Assembly (NCBI GenBank): GCA_031398625.1
Contig: JANNNQ010000144.1
Coordinates: forward strand, 1-7,632
Origin: CAIUGU01 sp031398625
GTDB taxonomy: Bacteria; Pseudomonadota; Gammaproteobacteria; Steroidobacterales; Steroidobacteraceae
DNA length: 7,632 nt
Direction: 5' to 3'
Each line of letters starts with the position of its first letter. Position 1 is the stretch's first letter. Position numbers and translations under genes: made by a program. The notes under the pieces were generated by a model, which worked only from the letters and a program-made list of their open reading frames with translations, ran no database searches and was not told the origin of the DNA. Positions 1 through 6,003 of this stretch are shown piece by piece.

Positions 1-19
1 AGATATCTTCGGCGCTCAT
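1..19 (-). CDS. Possible start of a further gene in the TA operon (truncated by window edge)
   Basis: An ATG on the minus strand at 19-17 lies 8 bases past the antitoxin stop codon and opens a frame reading M-S-A-E-D-I before the window ends. Tight spacing on the same strand would fit a third operon member. There is no clear ribosome binding site in front of it, and six codons carry no family information. It could equally be chance. Confidence 0.2.
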
Positions 20-27
20 TGGCGAAC

Positions 28-393
28 TTACAGGATGACCTTGGCCAGCGCTACCTGGTCTTCCAGTTTGATCTTAAACTCGCTCTCGTTTCCGTCTTCC
101 ACGGCCGACTCATCCACCAGAATCATAACCACCCTCGCATGCTGGGCCCGGGCAAGGGTCGACATCTGCGAGATCGTCATACCGCGACTACCGATGCCGG
201 ATTCAATCCGACTGATCTCGGCCTGATTGACGCCCGACAACCCCTGCACCTCGCGTTGCGTCAATCCCCTGGCTTCACGCAAGGTGCGCATCAGCCGGCC
301 CACTTGTACAAGTTCATCGTCAGACGGAACCACCGCGTCGATTTCCGGATCCCGCTCCAGTCGCTCTTCAATTTCCCGCAATTTCGATTTCAT
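28..393 (-). CDS. XRE-family HTH antitoxin/repressor, HigA-like
   Basis: A 121-aa DNA-binding protein that probably neutralises the toxin encoded just upstream and represses the shared promoter. Residues about 33-85 form a canonical XRE/Cro helix-turn-helix, with core LREARGLTQREVQGLSGV and then QAEISRIESG. The N-terminal 25 residues are charged and helical, and residues 86-120 look like a short strand-rich tail. The frame is open further upstream, but the start at 393 is chosen because AGAAGGA sits a few bases before that ATG and because it leaves the toxin gene intact. Only 13 bases separate it from the toxin stop, so the two are almost certainly co-transcribed. The order toxin-then-antitoxin is that of higBA-type modules. 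HTH assignment is secure; the antitoxin role is inferred from context and size. Confidence 0.85.
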   Translation of the reverse strand: MKSKLREIEERLERDPEIDAVVPSDDELVQVGRLMRTLREARGLTQREVQGLSGVNQAEISRIESGIGSRGMTISQMSTLARAQHARVVMILVDESAVEDGNESEFKIKLEDQVALAKVIL

Positions 394-406
394 GGATTCA
401 TCCTTC

Positions 407-769
407 TCAAATATCGTCGATCCTGCGCACCGCTGCCGCGAGCGCTGCAAAGTAAGCTTTTTCCGAGGCGTCGACATCCCACCGACCTTCATAGCCGGCG
501 ACGCTCAACAGGTAAAAGATGTCGTCCTTGATATATAAAAACGCCACCAGTCCACCTGCCCTTCCGCCTTGCTCGAAGTGATACATCACGCGCCCGTCCG
601 GCAGTGGATGGGGAATCGCTTCGGCATCCATCTTGCCGCTGCCGATGACACGTCGGCGTCGCCGCAACAGCGTCCTCACCAGCCCACGGATTTCAGCCGA
701 AGGAGAATCCGCCAGCTTCCCGACCTCGTCGAGCGCATTGCGGTGGTAGTCGTTTTCCACATCGCGCAT
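407..769 (-). CDS. Putative toxin of a HigBA/RelE-like toxin-antitoxin module
   Basis: A 120-aa basic protein placed directly before an XRE repressor, the standard position of a HigB-type toxin. Residues 73-92 (GLVAFLYIKDDIFYLLSVAG) form a hydrophobic strand-turn-strand reminiscent of the core sheet of RelE/Gp49-like toxins. An Arg-rich helix lies at about 28-41 (RGLVRTLLRRRRRV), and the C-terminus is helical. No RelE catalytic pattern can be assigned with certainty, so ribosome-dependent mRNA cleavage is only a possibility. The start at 769 has no good ribosome binding site, but a plausible promoter places transcription initiation at or beside the ATG, suggesting a leaderless message. Alternative reading: an uncharacterised partner protein of the repressor rather than a toxin. 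Confidence 0.65.
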   Translation of the reverse strand: MRDVENDYHRNALDEVGKLADSPSAEIRGLVRTLLRRRRRVIGSGKMDAEAIPHPLPDGRVMYHFEQGGRAGGLVAFLYIKDDIFYLLSVAGYEGRWDVDASEKAYFAALAAAVRRIDDI

Positions 770-775
770 TGCTCA

Positions 776-803
776 ATTATGTGCTTTTCCACATCAAAAT
801 CAA
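776..803 (-). promoter_or_regulatory. Predicted sigma70-type promoter of the TA operon
   Basis: Reading the minus strand, a -35 box TTGATT (803-798) and a -10 box CATAAT (781-776) are separated by 16 bases. Six bases separate the -10 box from the toxin ATG, so the expected start point falls on or next to the start codon. This agrees with the lack of a ribosome binding site. Prediction by consensus match only. Confidence 0.45.
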
Positions 804-855
804 GTGATCGGAGGTCGACGACAAGGCTGGTCAACGGGAAATAGATCTCTGATTT

Positions 856-874
856 GGTTCCCCTTTTAGGAACC
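856..874. repeat. Small inverted repeat GGTTCC/GGAACC
   Basis: Perfect 6-bp arms GGTTCC (856-861) and GGAACC (869-874) flank a 7-base loop in the region between the TA operon and the ADP-ribosylglycohydrolase gene. It could be a weak hairpin or a protein-binding site. It has no U-tract on either strand and so is not an obvious terminator. Confidence 0.35.
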
Positions 875-935
875 GCATTACAGTGTCCGGGGCTTGGGAG
901 CATTCTTAGGCGCACTATTTTTTATCCTTTGTGCG

Positions 936-966
936 TGAACTACCTCGCCTGAAGGCGAGGGGTTTA
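936..966. mobile_element. Hairpin resembling an IS200/IS605-family element end (solo remnant)
   Basis: A perfect 7-bp stem CCTCGCC (943-949) and GGCGAGG (954-960) encloses the tetraloop TGAA, preceded by TGAACTA and followed by GGTTTACGG. This arrangement recalls the subterminal hairpins of IS200/IS605 and TnpB-type elements, which their HUH transposases recognise as single-stranded DNA. No tnpA or tnpB reading frame is present, so at most this is a stranded end or a passive copy. A factor-dependent terminator or attenuator is the alternative. The family resemblance is from memory of such ends, not from a search. Confidence 0.4.
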
Positions 967-1014
967 CGGATCCCCTACCGGGGACTCTAAATCACTACAG
1001 GACACATCACGAAC

Positions 1015-1785
1015 ATGCTTGGCGCCATCATCGGAGACATCGTCGGCTCGGTTTACGAGTTCGACAACTACAAGGCGAAGGACTTCCAGCCCTTCATCCA
1101 TCCAAAGGCCTTCATTACCGACGATACCGTCTGCACGATCGCGGTCGCGGACATCCTGCTCCACGACCGGGATCCGGCTGCCACGCTCAAGGATTGGTGC
1201 CGGCGCTTCTGGCATATCGGCGGCTGGGGCGGCCGCTTCGCGCGCTGGGTACAGGAAGAAAGCCTGGATCCCTACGGCAGCTTCGGCAATGGCGCCGCGA
1301 TGCGAGTCTCGCCGGCCGGATTTCTCGCGAAGACCGCCGACGAAGCCATCACCCTCTCGAACGGCGTTACCGGGATCACGCACAACCACCCGGAAGGCCT
1401 GAAGGGTGCCGCCGCGACGGCGGTCGCCATTTTCCTGGCCCGCTCCGGCCTGGAGCCCGGCGAGATTCGCGCCCACATCACTCGCCGTTTCGGCTACGAC
1501 CTTTCGGCCTCCGTGGACCAGATTCGCCCGAACTACCGGTTCAACGAAACCTGCCAGGAGACGGTACCCCAGGCGCTGATCTGCGCCTTCGAGGCGGCGG
1601 ACTTCGAAGACGCCATTCGCAACGCGATCTCGATTGGCGGAGACTCCGACACGCTCGCAGCCATTGCGGGAGGCGTGGCGGAAGCCCGCTTTGGCGTCCC
1701 GGCCGCGATTGCCAAGAAGGCCAGGAGCTTCCTGCCGAAGGAATTTCAATCCGTCCTGGACAAGCTTTACGAGCCTGACCGATAG
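1015..1785 (+). CDS. ADP-ribosylglycohydrolase family protein (DraG/ARH-like)
   Basis: A 256-aa cytoplasmic hydrolase of the fold that removes ADP-ribose from proteins or other acceptors using a binuclear Mg(II) or Mn(II) centre. The family signatures are all visible: GDIVGSVYE at 7-15, the metal-binding TDDT at 35-38, GNGAAMRVSP at 91-100, HNHPEG at 123-128 and the C-terminal metal-binding GGDSDT at 208-213. The catalytic motifs appear intact and the length is near the minimal domain, so the gene looks functional. The ATG at 1015 begins right at the conserved LGAIIGD strand; an AGGA lies 12 bases before it, somewhat far. A nuclease gene follows after 65 bases on the same strand, suggesting an operon. 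In this setting it could reverse toxin-driven ADP-ribosylation, but the substrate cannot be read from the sequence. Confidence 0.93.
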   Translation: MLGAIIGDIVGSVYEFDNYKAKDFQPFIHPKAFITDDTVCTIAVADILLHDRDPAATLKDWCRRFWHIGGWGGRFARWVQEESLDPYGSFGNGAAMRVSPAGFLAKTADEAITLSNGVTGITHNHPEGLKGAAATAVAIFLARSGLEPGEIRAHITRRFGYDLSASVDQIRPNYRFNETCQETVPQALICAFEAADFEDAIRNAISIGGDSDTLAAIAGGVAEARFGVPAAIAKKARSFLPKEFQSVLDKLYEPDR

Positions 1786-1850
1786 TCCTGTTCAGGCGCA
1801 GTTCGAATTATCGGCTTCTCACCCGGGCGGGGTTCCCTTATCGTTGGCGA

Positions 1851-2585
1851 ATGCGTACAAGGAACCTTTTCGAATCCGGGGCCGCAAAGCCATTCACCCT
1901 GAGCCGCAGCCGGGTCGAGAACTTTCTCAACTGCCCTCGATGCTTTTTCATCGACCGGAAGCTGGGCGTCGAACCCCCGTCCGGACCGCCCTTCAACATC
2001 AACACGGCAGTCGATCACCTCCTCAAGAAGGAATTTGACGCCTATCGGCAACGAGGCGAACCGCATCCCTACATGGTCGAGGCTGGAATTGACGCAATCC
2101 CGTATGCGCACCCCAAGCTCGACGAATGGCGCGAGAACTTCAAGGGCATCCGCCACGTCCATCCGGCTTCCGGCTTCGAAGTTACCGGTGCAATCGATGA
2201 TCTCTGGCAGGATCGCGGCACCGGCAAACTGATCGTGGCCGACTACAAGGCCACCGCCAAGGACAGTGAGGTCAGCATCGATGCCGACTGGCAGATCAGT
2301 TACAAGCGGCAGATGGAGTTCTATCAGTGGCTGCTGCGACAGAGCGGATTCGAAGTCTCGGACACCGGTTACTTCGTGTACTGCAACGGAGATCGTTCGC
2401 AGGACAGATTCGACGGGGTCGTGCGATTCAAGATCTCGATGATCCCGTACACGGGCAATACCTCTTGGGTCGAACCCGCGCTGATGGCCGCCCGATCCTG
2501 CCTCGAGGCCGGCTCCCCGCCGCCGCCGGCAGCGGATTGCAAGCAGTGCGCCTATCTTGGGGACATCGGCAAACTCGGGATCTGA
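1851..2585 (+). CDS. PD-(D/E)XK nuclease family protein (RecB/Cas4-like)
   Basis: A 244-aa predicted DNA nuclease. The N-terminal SRSRVENFLNCPRCFF (18-33) matches the opening motif of the RecB/Cas4/AddB nuclease class. The active site is visible as D116/D117 in GAIDDLW followed by D131-Y-K133 in IVADYKAT, and Q154xxxY158 (RQMEFYQWLL) is the RecB-family motif that follows. Cysteines C28, C31, C230 and C233 form two CxxC pairs at opposite ends of the chain. They could hold a metal or iron-sulfur cluster, although the classical Cas4/AddB pattern is one N-terminal plus three C-terminal cysteines. There is no helicase domain. The start at 1851 leaves a normal 15-20-residue lead before the first motif; the ribosome binding site is weak. 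It is probably co-expressed with the upstream ADP-ribosylglycohydrolase gene and converges on the helicase gene. Confidence 0.88.
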   Translation: MRTRNLFESGAAKPFTLSRSRVENFLNCPRCFFIDRKLGVEPPSGPPFNINTAVDHLLKKEFDAYRQRGEPHPYMVEAGIDAIPYAHPKLDEWRENFKGIRHVHPASGFEVTGAIDDLWQDRGTGKLIVADYKATAKDSEVSIDADWQISYKRQMEFYQWLLRQSGFEVSDTGYFVYCNGDRSQDRFDGVVRFKISMIPYTGNTSWVEPALMAARSCLEAGSPPPPAADCKQCAYLGDIGKLGI

Positions 2586-2640
2586 CGCACCAGTTGGCCC
2601 CTCCTACTTTCGGTGAGACAATCCCCGGTCCCGCAGTACC

Positions 2641-4278
2641 CTACCCCAGCACTTCCATCAGTCGCCTTGCCGCCTTCTCCGACACGATCAACGTAAGGTG
2701 CATTTTCGCGCGCGTCGCACCGACGAAAAGTTTACGCTTCGCGATCTCGTCGAATTCTTCGAAATCGACCTCCGTCAGGATCACGCATGGCGCGGACTGA
2801 CCCTTGAAGCGGTACACCGTCTCCAGCAGCAGGTCGCCTTCGCTGTAGATGGGAGCGCCGAACAGGTCGTAGTTGCCGGTGAAGGTCTTGAGCGTGTGCG
2901 GCCCGATCTGCGTATAGGCCATCAGTTGCGAGCGTTCGCGTCCGCGGAAGCTGACCAGCGCAATGTCACCTCGTGAATACCCCATCCCGATGTACCGCGT
3001 GATCGCGCTCTTGGTGCGTTCGATCATTTGCGCGGTATCCGCGTACGTCAGGATCTCCACGTCCGATCCCGAAAACGGGCTGCCCGCCTCGATCCCCGCT
3101 TCCGGCCCGAGCAACCGCCTGACGTAATCGAGCACGTCGTGCGGGCTGCGATAATTCACGTTCGCCTTGAGCGTCACCCAGCTCGACAACGGCACCGGCT
3201 CACGGCCATAGAGGTTCTGCAGCGGATCTTCCAGCCACCACGCCCGCCCGTCTTCGCGCAGCAACCGCAGCAGCGTATCGCGCCACACCTCGGAAAAATC
3301 CTGCCCTTCGTCCACGATCAGCACGTCAAAGCGCCATGCCTCGTCCACCTGCGCGGCAGCGAACGCTTCCTCCATGCGGACAAAGCGCTGCGGATCCGAG
3401 AAATCCGGAACCCCTCCGCCGCTTCGGAGCACCCGGTCGCAAAGCTGATGGTAGGCCGCCACCACTCCACCCTCCGGCACCAGCGCCGCGACGTGATCTG
3501 CGAGCGGACGATTGAAGCAGACGTACAACGGCCGCTTCCCCGCTTCCACCGTGTCGCGATAGACCGCCAGGGCGAGCTGGGTCTTGCCAGAGCCCGCTGT
3601 GCCGACTACCCGCAGCCGGAACGGTTCGAACTCCAGCCGCCTCGCCCAGGTCGCCAGTCCTTCCGAAAGCCGAGTCACCATCGTCCCGGCCCGCCCGACC
3701 AACGCACTGACATCTGAAACCAGATGCAGTTGATCGGTGAGGAAGCGATGAACTGCCGCCGCCTTCGGCGACGCTGGCGCGTCAGCCGGCAGGATGGCCT
3801 GGATCACCTCCGCCAGCTTGTCGCGGCGCTTCGCATCCACGATGCGGGCCGGGTCCAGCCCGGCAATCGCCGGCTGCTTGACCTCGTAGTCCGGGCAGTA
3901 GAACAGCACCTCGATCTGGAGCGCCATCTCGCGGTCCACCGCAGAGAACTTGCTTCGCACCGCATCGGCAGTCCGCGCCATCTGCACTGAGACCGACTTC
4001 TGCTTCGGGCCATACGTCTTGACCAGTCCGTCCGCGGTTTCCTGCAGGAACCCGGACTTCTGTTCGATCAGCAGCATCGCCCCTGCAGGATTCACCACGA
4101 CGAAGTCGATCTCCCCGAACATCGAGAACCCACCGCCCACCCGCGTCCAGTGAACGCCGTGGTAAACGGTATAGGCCTCCGGCAGCGCCTGCTCCAGCAG
4201 TGCCAAGGTCTCGATCTCGCGCTGGGCCGCGCCGATCGCTTCGACGCTACGCCAGTCGGATGGGACGATTTTTGCCAT
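2641..4278 (-). CDS. NERD-domain / UvrD-like SF1 helicase fusion protein
   Basis: A roughly 545-aa protein joining a nuclease-related domain (NERD) to a superfamily 1 helicase motor. Numbering is from the upstream ATG at 4284. The NERD region (about 15-130) contains GEID at 57-60 and E74-Q-K76, which together resemble a PD-(D/E)XK-type site. The motor has Walker A GTAGSGKT (228-235), Walker B/motif II VLIVDEGQD (321-329), NYRSP (377-381), ETVYRFKGQ (488-496) and motif VI VGATRA (521-526). The motor is short, lacking the large 1B/2B insertions of UvrD or RecB. Two in-frame ATGs lie at 4284 and 4278. GAGG is 9 bases before the second but only 3 before the first, so 4278 is preferred. Such proteins occur in defence islands and act on DNA or RNA; the role here is inferred. 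Confidence 0.9.
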   Translation of the reverse strand: MAKIVPSDWRSVEAIGAAQREIETLALLEQALPEAYTVYHGVHWTRVGGGFSMFGEIDFVVVNPAGAMLLIEQKSGFLQETADGLVKTYGPKQKSVSVQMARTADAVRSKFSAVDREMALQIEVLFYCPDYEVKQPAIAGLDPARIVDAKRRDKLAEVIQAILPADAPASPKAAAVHRFLTDQLHLVSDVSALVGRAGTMVTRLSEGLATWARRLEFEPFRLRVVGTAGSGKTQLALAVYRDTVEAGKRPLYVCFNRPLADHVAALVPEGGVVAAYHQLCDRVLRSGGGVPDFSDPQRFVRMEEAFAAAQVDEAWRFDVLIVDEGQDFSEVWRDTLLRLLREDGRAWWLEDPLQNLYGREPVPLSSWVTLKANVNYRSPHDVLDYVRRLLGPEAGIEAGSPFSGSDVEILTYADTAQMIERTKSAITRYIGMGYSRGDIALVSFRGRERSQLMAYTQIGPHTLKTFTGNYDLFGAPIYSEGDLLLETVYRFKGQSAPCVILTEVDFEEFDEIAKRKLFVGATRAKMHLTLIVSEKAARRLMEVLG

Positions 4279-4328
4279 GGTCATCTGCCTCGGTCTCGGG
4301 CGGAGGCTTCTATTGGGCGCGTAGCCGC

Positions 4329-4385
4329 ACTTTTGGCACCTGGAATTGAGGGAGAGGGTGAGCCTCAGGCCCTAACCGTTTACTC
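4329..4385 (+). repeat. Long direct repeat, copy 1
   Basis: This 57-base stretch recurs at 7568-7632 in the same orientation. Positions 4340-4364 (25 bases, starting CTGGAATTGAGGGAG) are identical to 7587-7611. The 11 bases on the left match at 9 positions and the 21 on the right at 16, ending in a shared ACCGTTTACTC. Copy 2 has an extra tandem CTGGAATT. Copy 1 lies in the upstream region of the helicase gene. The two copies enclose the ATPase and AbiE genes. Nature unknown: dispersed intergenic repeat, recombination site or element edge. Confidence 0.8.
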
Positions 4386-4409
4386 AATACGTTGAGTATT
4401 CTTACTCAA
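4381..4409. promoter_or_regulatory. Operator-like triple heptamer, 11-bp spacing
   Basis: TACTCAA (4381-4387), its reverse complement TTGAGTA (4392-4398) and TACTCAA again (4403-4409) are separated by exactly 4 bases each. This makes two overlapping perfect palindromes with an 11-base period, about one helical turn. The site lies about 100 bases upstream of the helicase start and fits a cooperative dimer-binding operator. A minus-strand -35-like TTGAGT is embedded in it, but no convincing -10 box could be paired with it. The regulator is unknown. Confidence 0.55.
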
Positions 4410-4540
4410 TGGCGTGGAGAGGTTGGCTCCAGATCGACTCCTCGCGCCGCGCAAAGGAAGCCTCAGCGACAGCCTGGCGCGCCTATAGAAGAGTTTGTGG
4501 AAGCACGATCATCGGTCATCAATATTTTGTTTCTCAGTAT

Positions 4541-4573
4541 TCTTTCAAGAGGGTCTGCCCCTCTTGGCATAGT
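4541..4573 (+). repeat. REP-like palindromic repeat, copy A
   Basis: A 33-base sequence matching 5944-5976 at 27 of 33 positions, with shared TCTTTCAA, GGGTCTG and CCCTC blocks. Copy A folds into a strong hairpin: an 8-bp stem CAAGAGGG (4546-4553) and CCCTCTTG (4559-4566) around the loop TCTGC. It resembles the GGGGTCTGTCCC repeats scattered in many proteobacterial genomes and often linked to REP-associated (RAYT) transposases. It lies 18 bases beyond the ATPase stop codon and could stabilise or end that transcript. Neither strand supplies a U-tract after the stem, so it is not a classical intrinsic terminator. Confidence 0.55.
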
Positions 4574-4591
4574 TCTGGACTTCCCGTGCTC

Positions 4592-5782
4592 CTAAGCCCT
4601 CCACTCATTCCCAGGCATGATCCGCTTCATGAACTCGTCGAACAGCGGAACGGTAAAGGCCGTATCTCCATGACTCGGACTCCAGACCATGCCTTTCACA
4701 ATCAACCCGCTTCGCGTTGGTCCCAGGGAAGTAACGTCGCGGCCCAGTTGGTCAGCAATGTCGCCGGATCGATGTGGCCCTGGACCCAGTTCGGCCATGG
4801 CGCGCAAGTATTTCTTCTCGGACGGTGTCAGTCGATCGAATCGAACACGAAAAAAACTCTCGTCAAGTGCGGCAATTGCAGTACCGGTGGCTCGTTCGAC
4901 ATCCTGCGCGGTAATTGGAGAGGTTGATGCCGCATCCCAAGTGTGTTTCCCCCACTCCTGCAGAAAGTAGGGATAACCTCGCGTTTCGCGAACAATCCGG
5001 TCAAGTGCGTCCGTAGTCACCGCAACGCCTTCGTCCGCTGCAGGTTTCGAGATCGCGAGCCGTGCCGCCGCCTCCGGCAGCGGCCCTATCGGCGGAAAAT
5101 CGAACAGGCGTTCCGCGTAGGACTTGGCGCGACCCATTTTGCCCGGCAACTGCGGCAAGCCAGCCCCCACCAGGACGACGGGCAAACTGCGTTGGGCAGT
5201 CCGATGAAGCGCAGTCACCATCGCGGCCAACTCCTCTTCCTCCACATATTGAAGCTCGTCCACGAACATGGCCAAAGCGGTGCCTGCCTTCTTGGCAGCG
5301 ATACCGGCGACTTCAAGCAAGGCCTGTAAGTCGTGTTCAAGATCGCCGTTGTCCGCCAATCCTGGTTCAGGTTCGAAATCGAATCCCACCTCAATGTCCT
5401 GAAACTTCACTTTCAGTGCCTTGGCGAAACCGGCAAGCCCGCGCAGCGCACGCTGTGCAAGTTCCTTCGCTTGTTCATTGCGTGAAAGACGGAGCAGGGC
5501 CTGCCGCAACTGGGGAGCCAGGATCGCGGGAAGAGACCGGTTCTCAGGTGCCTCCACACGAATGGTCTGGATGCCTACTGCCTCGGCATCTTCCCGCATG
5601 CGGTCCAACAGAACGGTTTTCCCGACGCCCCTCAGACCGACAAGCAATAAGCTCTTGGTGGGTCGGCCAGCCCGAACGCGTTCCAACGCAATGCGTACTG
5701 TCTCGCGCAAGTCATCGCGTCCGGCAAGTTCCGGGGGGGGCGTGCCAGCGCCTGGAGCGTAAGGATTCTTGATGGGGTCCAT
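4592..5782 (-). CDS. AAA+ ATPase, Orc1/Cdc6-like, with C-terminal winged helix
   Basis: A 396-aa ATP-binding protein. It opens with NPYAPGAGTPPPELAGRDD (6-24), a lead-in typical of AAA_16/Orc1-like ATPases. Walker A GLRGVGKT is at 49-56, Walker B LAMFVDELQY at 170-179, a sensor-1-like VVLVGAGLP at 202-210 and a sensor-2-like ETRGYPYFLQEWG at 266-278. Residues about 318-390 form a predicted winged-helix domain. No transmembrane segment or nuclease motif is seen. It stands alone on the minus strand and is divergent from the AbiE operon. No ribosome binding site precedes the ATG at 5782; a good promoter places the transcript start within a few bases of it, suggesting leaderless expression. Possible jobs are a DNA-binding switch, a mobile-element maintenance factor or a defence ATPase; the sequence does not decide. 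Confidence 0.85.
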   Translation of the reverse strand: MDPIKNPYAPGAGTPPPELAGRDDLRETVRIALERVRAGRPTKSLLLVGLRGVGKTVLLDRMREDAEAVGIQTIRVEAPENRSLPAILAPQLRQALLRLSRNEQAKELAQRALRGLAGFAKALKVKFQDIEVGFDFEPEPGLADNGDLEHDLQALLEVAGIAAKKAGTALAMFVDELQYVEEEELAAMVTALHRTAQRSLPVVLVGAGLPQLPGKMGRAKSYAERLFDFPPIGPLPEAAARLAISKPAADEGVAVTTDALDRIVRETRGYPYFLQEWGKHTWDAASTSPITAQDVERATGTAIAALDESFFRVRFDRLTPSEKKYLRAMAELGPGPHRSGDIADQLGRDVTSLGPTRSGLIVKGMVWSPSHGDTAFTVPLFDEFMKRIMPGNEWRA

Positions 5783-5790
5783 AGCGTCAC

Positions 5791-5819
5791 TTTATAGCAA
5801 AGTTATCCCAATTTATGAA
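5791..5819 (-). promoter_or_regulatory. Predicted promoter of the AAA+ ATPase gene
   Basis: On the minus strand a -35-like TTCATA (5819-5814) and a -10 TATAAA (5796-5791) are separated by 17 bases. Transcription would begin about 2-3 bases before the ATG at 5782. The -35 box lies inside the palindrome at 5812-5830, so a protein bound there should block RNA polymerase. Confidence 0.5.
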
Positions 5820-5830
5820 CAATTCATAAA
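5812..5830. promoter_or_regulatory. Palindromic operator candidate TTTATGAA-N3-TTCATAAA
   Basis: Perfect 8-bp arms with a 3-base spacer overlap the predicted -35 box of the ATPase gene. The ATPase has a winged helix and could be autoregulatory, but an unlinked regulator is equally possible. Confidence 0.55.
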
Positions 5831-5837
5831 CTCAATA

Positions 5838-5851
5838 AGTTTGATCAAACT
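5838..5851. promoter_or_regulatory. Perfect 14-bp palindrome AGTTTGATCAAACT
   Basis: A spacer-free palindrome centred on GATC, 7 bases from the neighbouring palindrome at 5812-5830, in the divergent region between the ATPase and AbiE genes. It is a candidate second operator. The central GATC would be a Dam methylation site if the host has Dam. Confidence 0.45.
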
Positions 5852-5943
5852 CCTCGCTCCCTCACCCTCGCCGATGGAATGCGGAAACCCGCGACCTCAG
5901 ACGGCATGAGAGACGGCAGCCCCTATACTATTGATTCACCGTC

Positions 5944-5976
5944 TCTTTCAATGGGGTCTGTCCCTCACGGCACAGT
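5944..5976 (+). repeat. REP-like repeat, copy B (degenerate)
   Basis: Aligns without gaps to 4541-4573 with 6 mismatches in 33. The stem is reduced to GGG/CCC around TCTGT plus a wobble pair, so the copy is decayed or a half-element. It lies in the leader region before AbiEi. Its presence inside the upstream extension of the AbiEi frame argues that this extension is not coding. Confidence 0.5.
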
Positions 5977-6003
5977 GGCGAGCCCGTTCGGCGATGTTCC
6001 GTT

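Larger units (their letters stand above)
4279..4591. other. Non-coding stretch between helicase and ATPase genes
   Basis: No convincing gene is seen in this 313-base gap. It holds, in order, the helicase ribosome binding site (GAGG), direct-repeat copy 1, the TACTCAA/TTGAGTA operator-like array and a REP-like hairpin. The part after about 4490 is visibly richer in A+T than the flanking genes. Open frames crossing it on the plus strand have no recognisable protein features and overlap the repeats. Confidence 0.6.

Noticed and set aside
971..984. Short hairpin TCCCC-TACC-GGGGA before the ADP-ribosylglycohydrolase gene as a terminator or riboswitch
   Set aside because: A 5-bp stem without a U-tract and without any larger conserved fold; too weak to call.
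964..1749. A 261-codon open frame on the minus strand, opposite the ADP-ribosylglycohydrolase gene
   Set aside because: It mirrors the codons of a strongly supported gene in GC-rich DNA and shows no recognisable motif; the plus-strand protein carries every family signature.
2586..2640. Bidirectional terminator between the convergent nuclease and helicase genes
   Set aside because: The 55-base gap shows no stable stem-loop or T-run on either strand.
4409..4927. A 172-codon plus-strand open frame running from the intergenic region into the ATPase gene
   Set aside because: No family features, composition unlike a real protein, and it overlaps a REP-like hairpin and the well-supported ATPase on the other strand.
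5852..5880. CTCCCTCACCCTCGCC as a third, inverted copy of the long repeat
   Set aside because: Only a 9-base pyrimidine-rich word (CTCACCCTC) is shared with the complement of the repeat; it does not extend, so chance low-complexity similarity is likelier.
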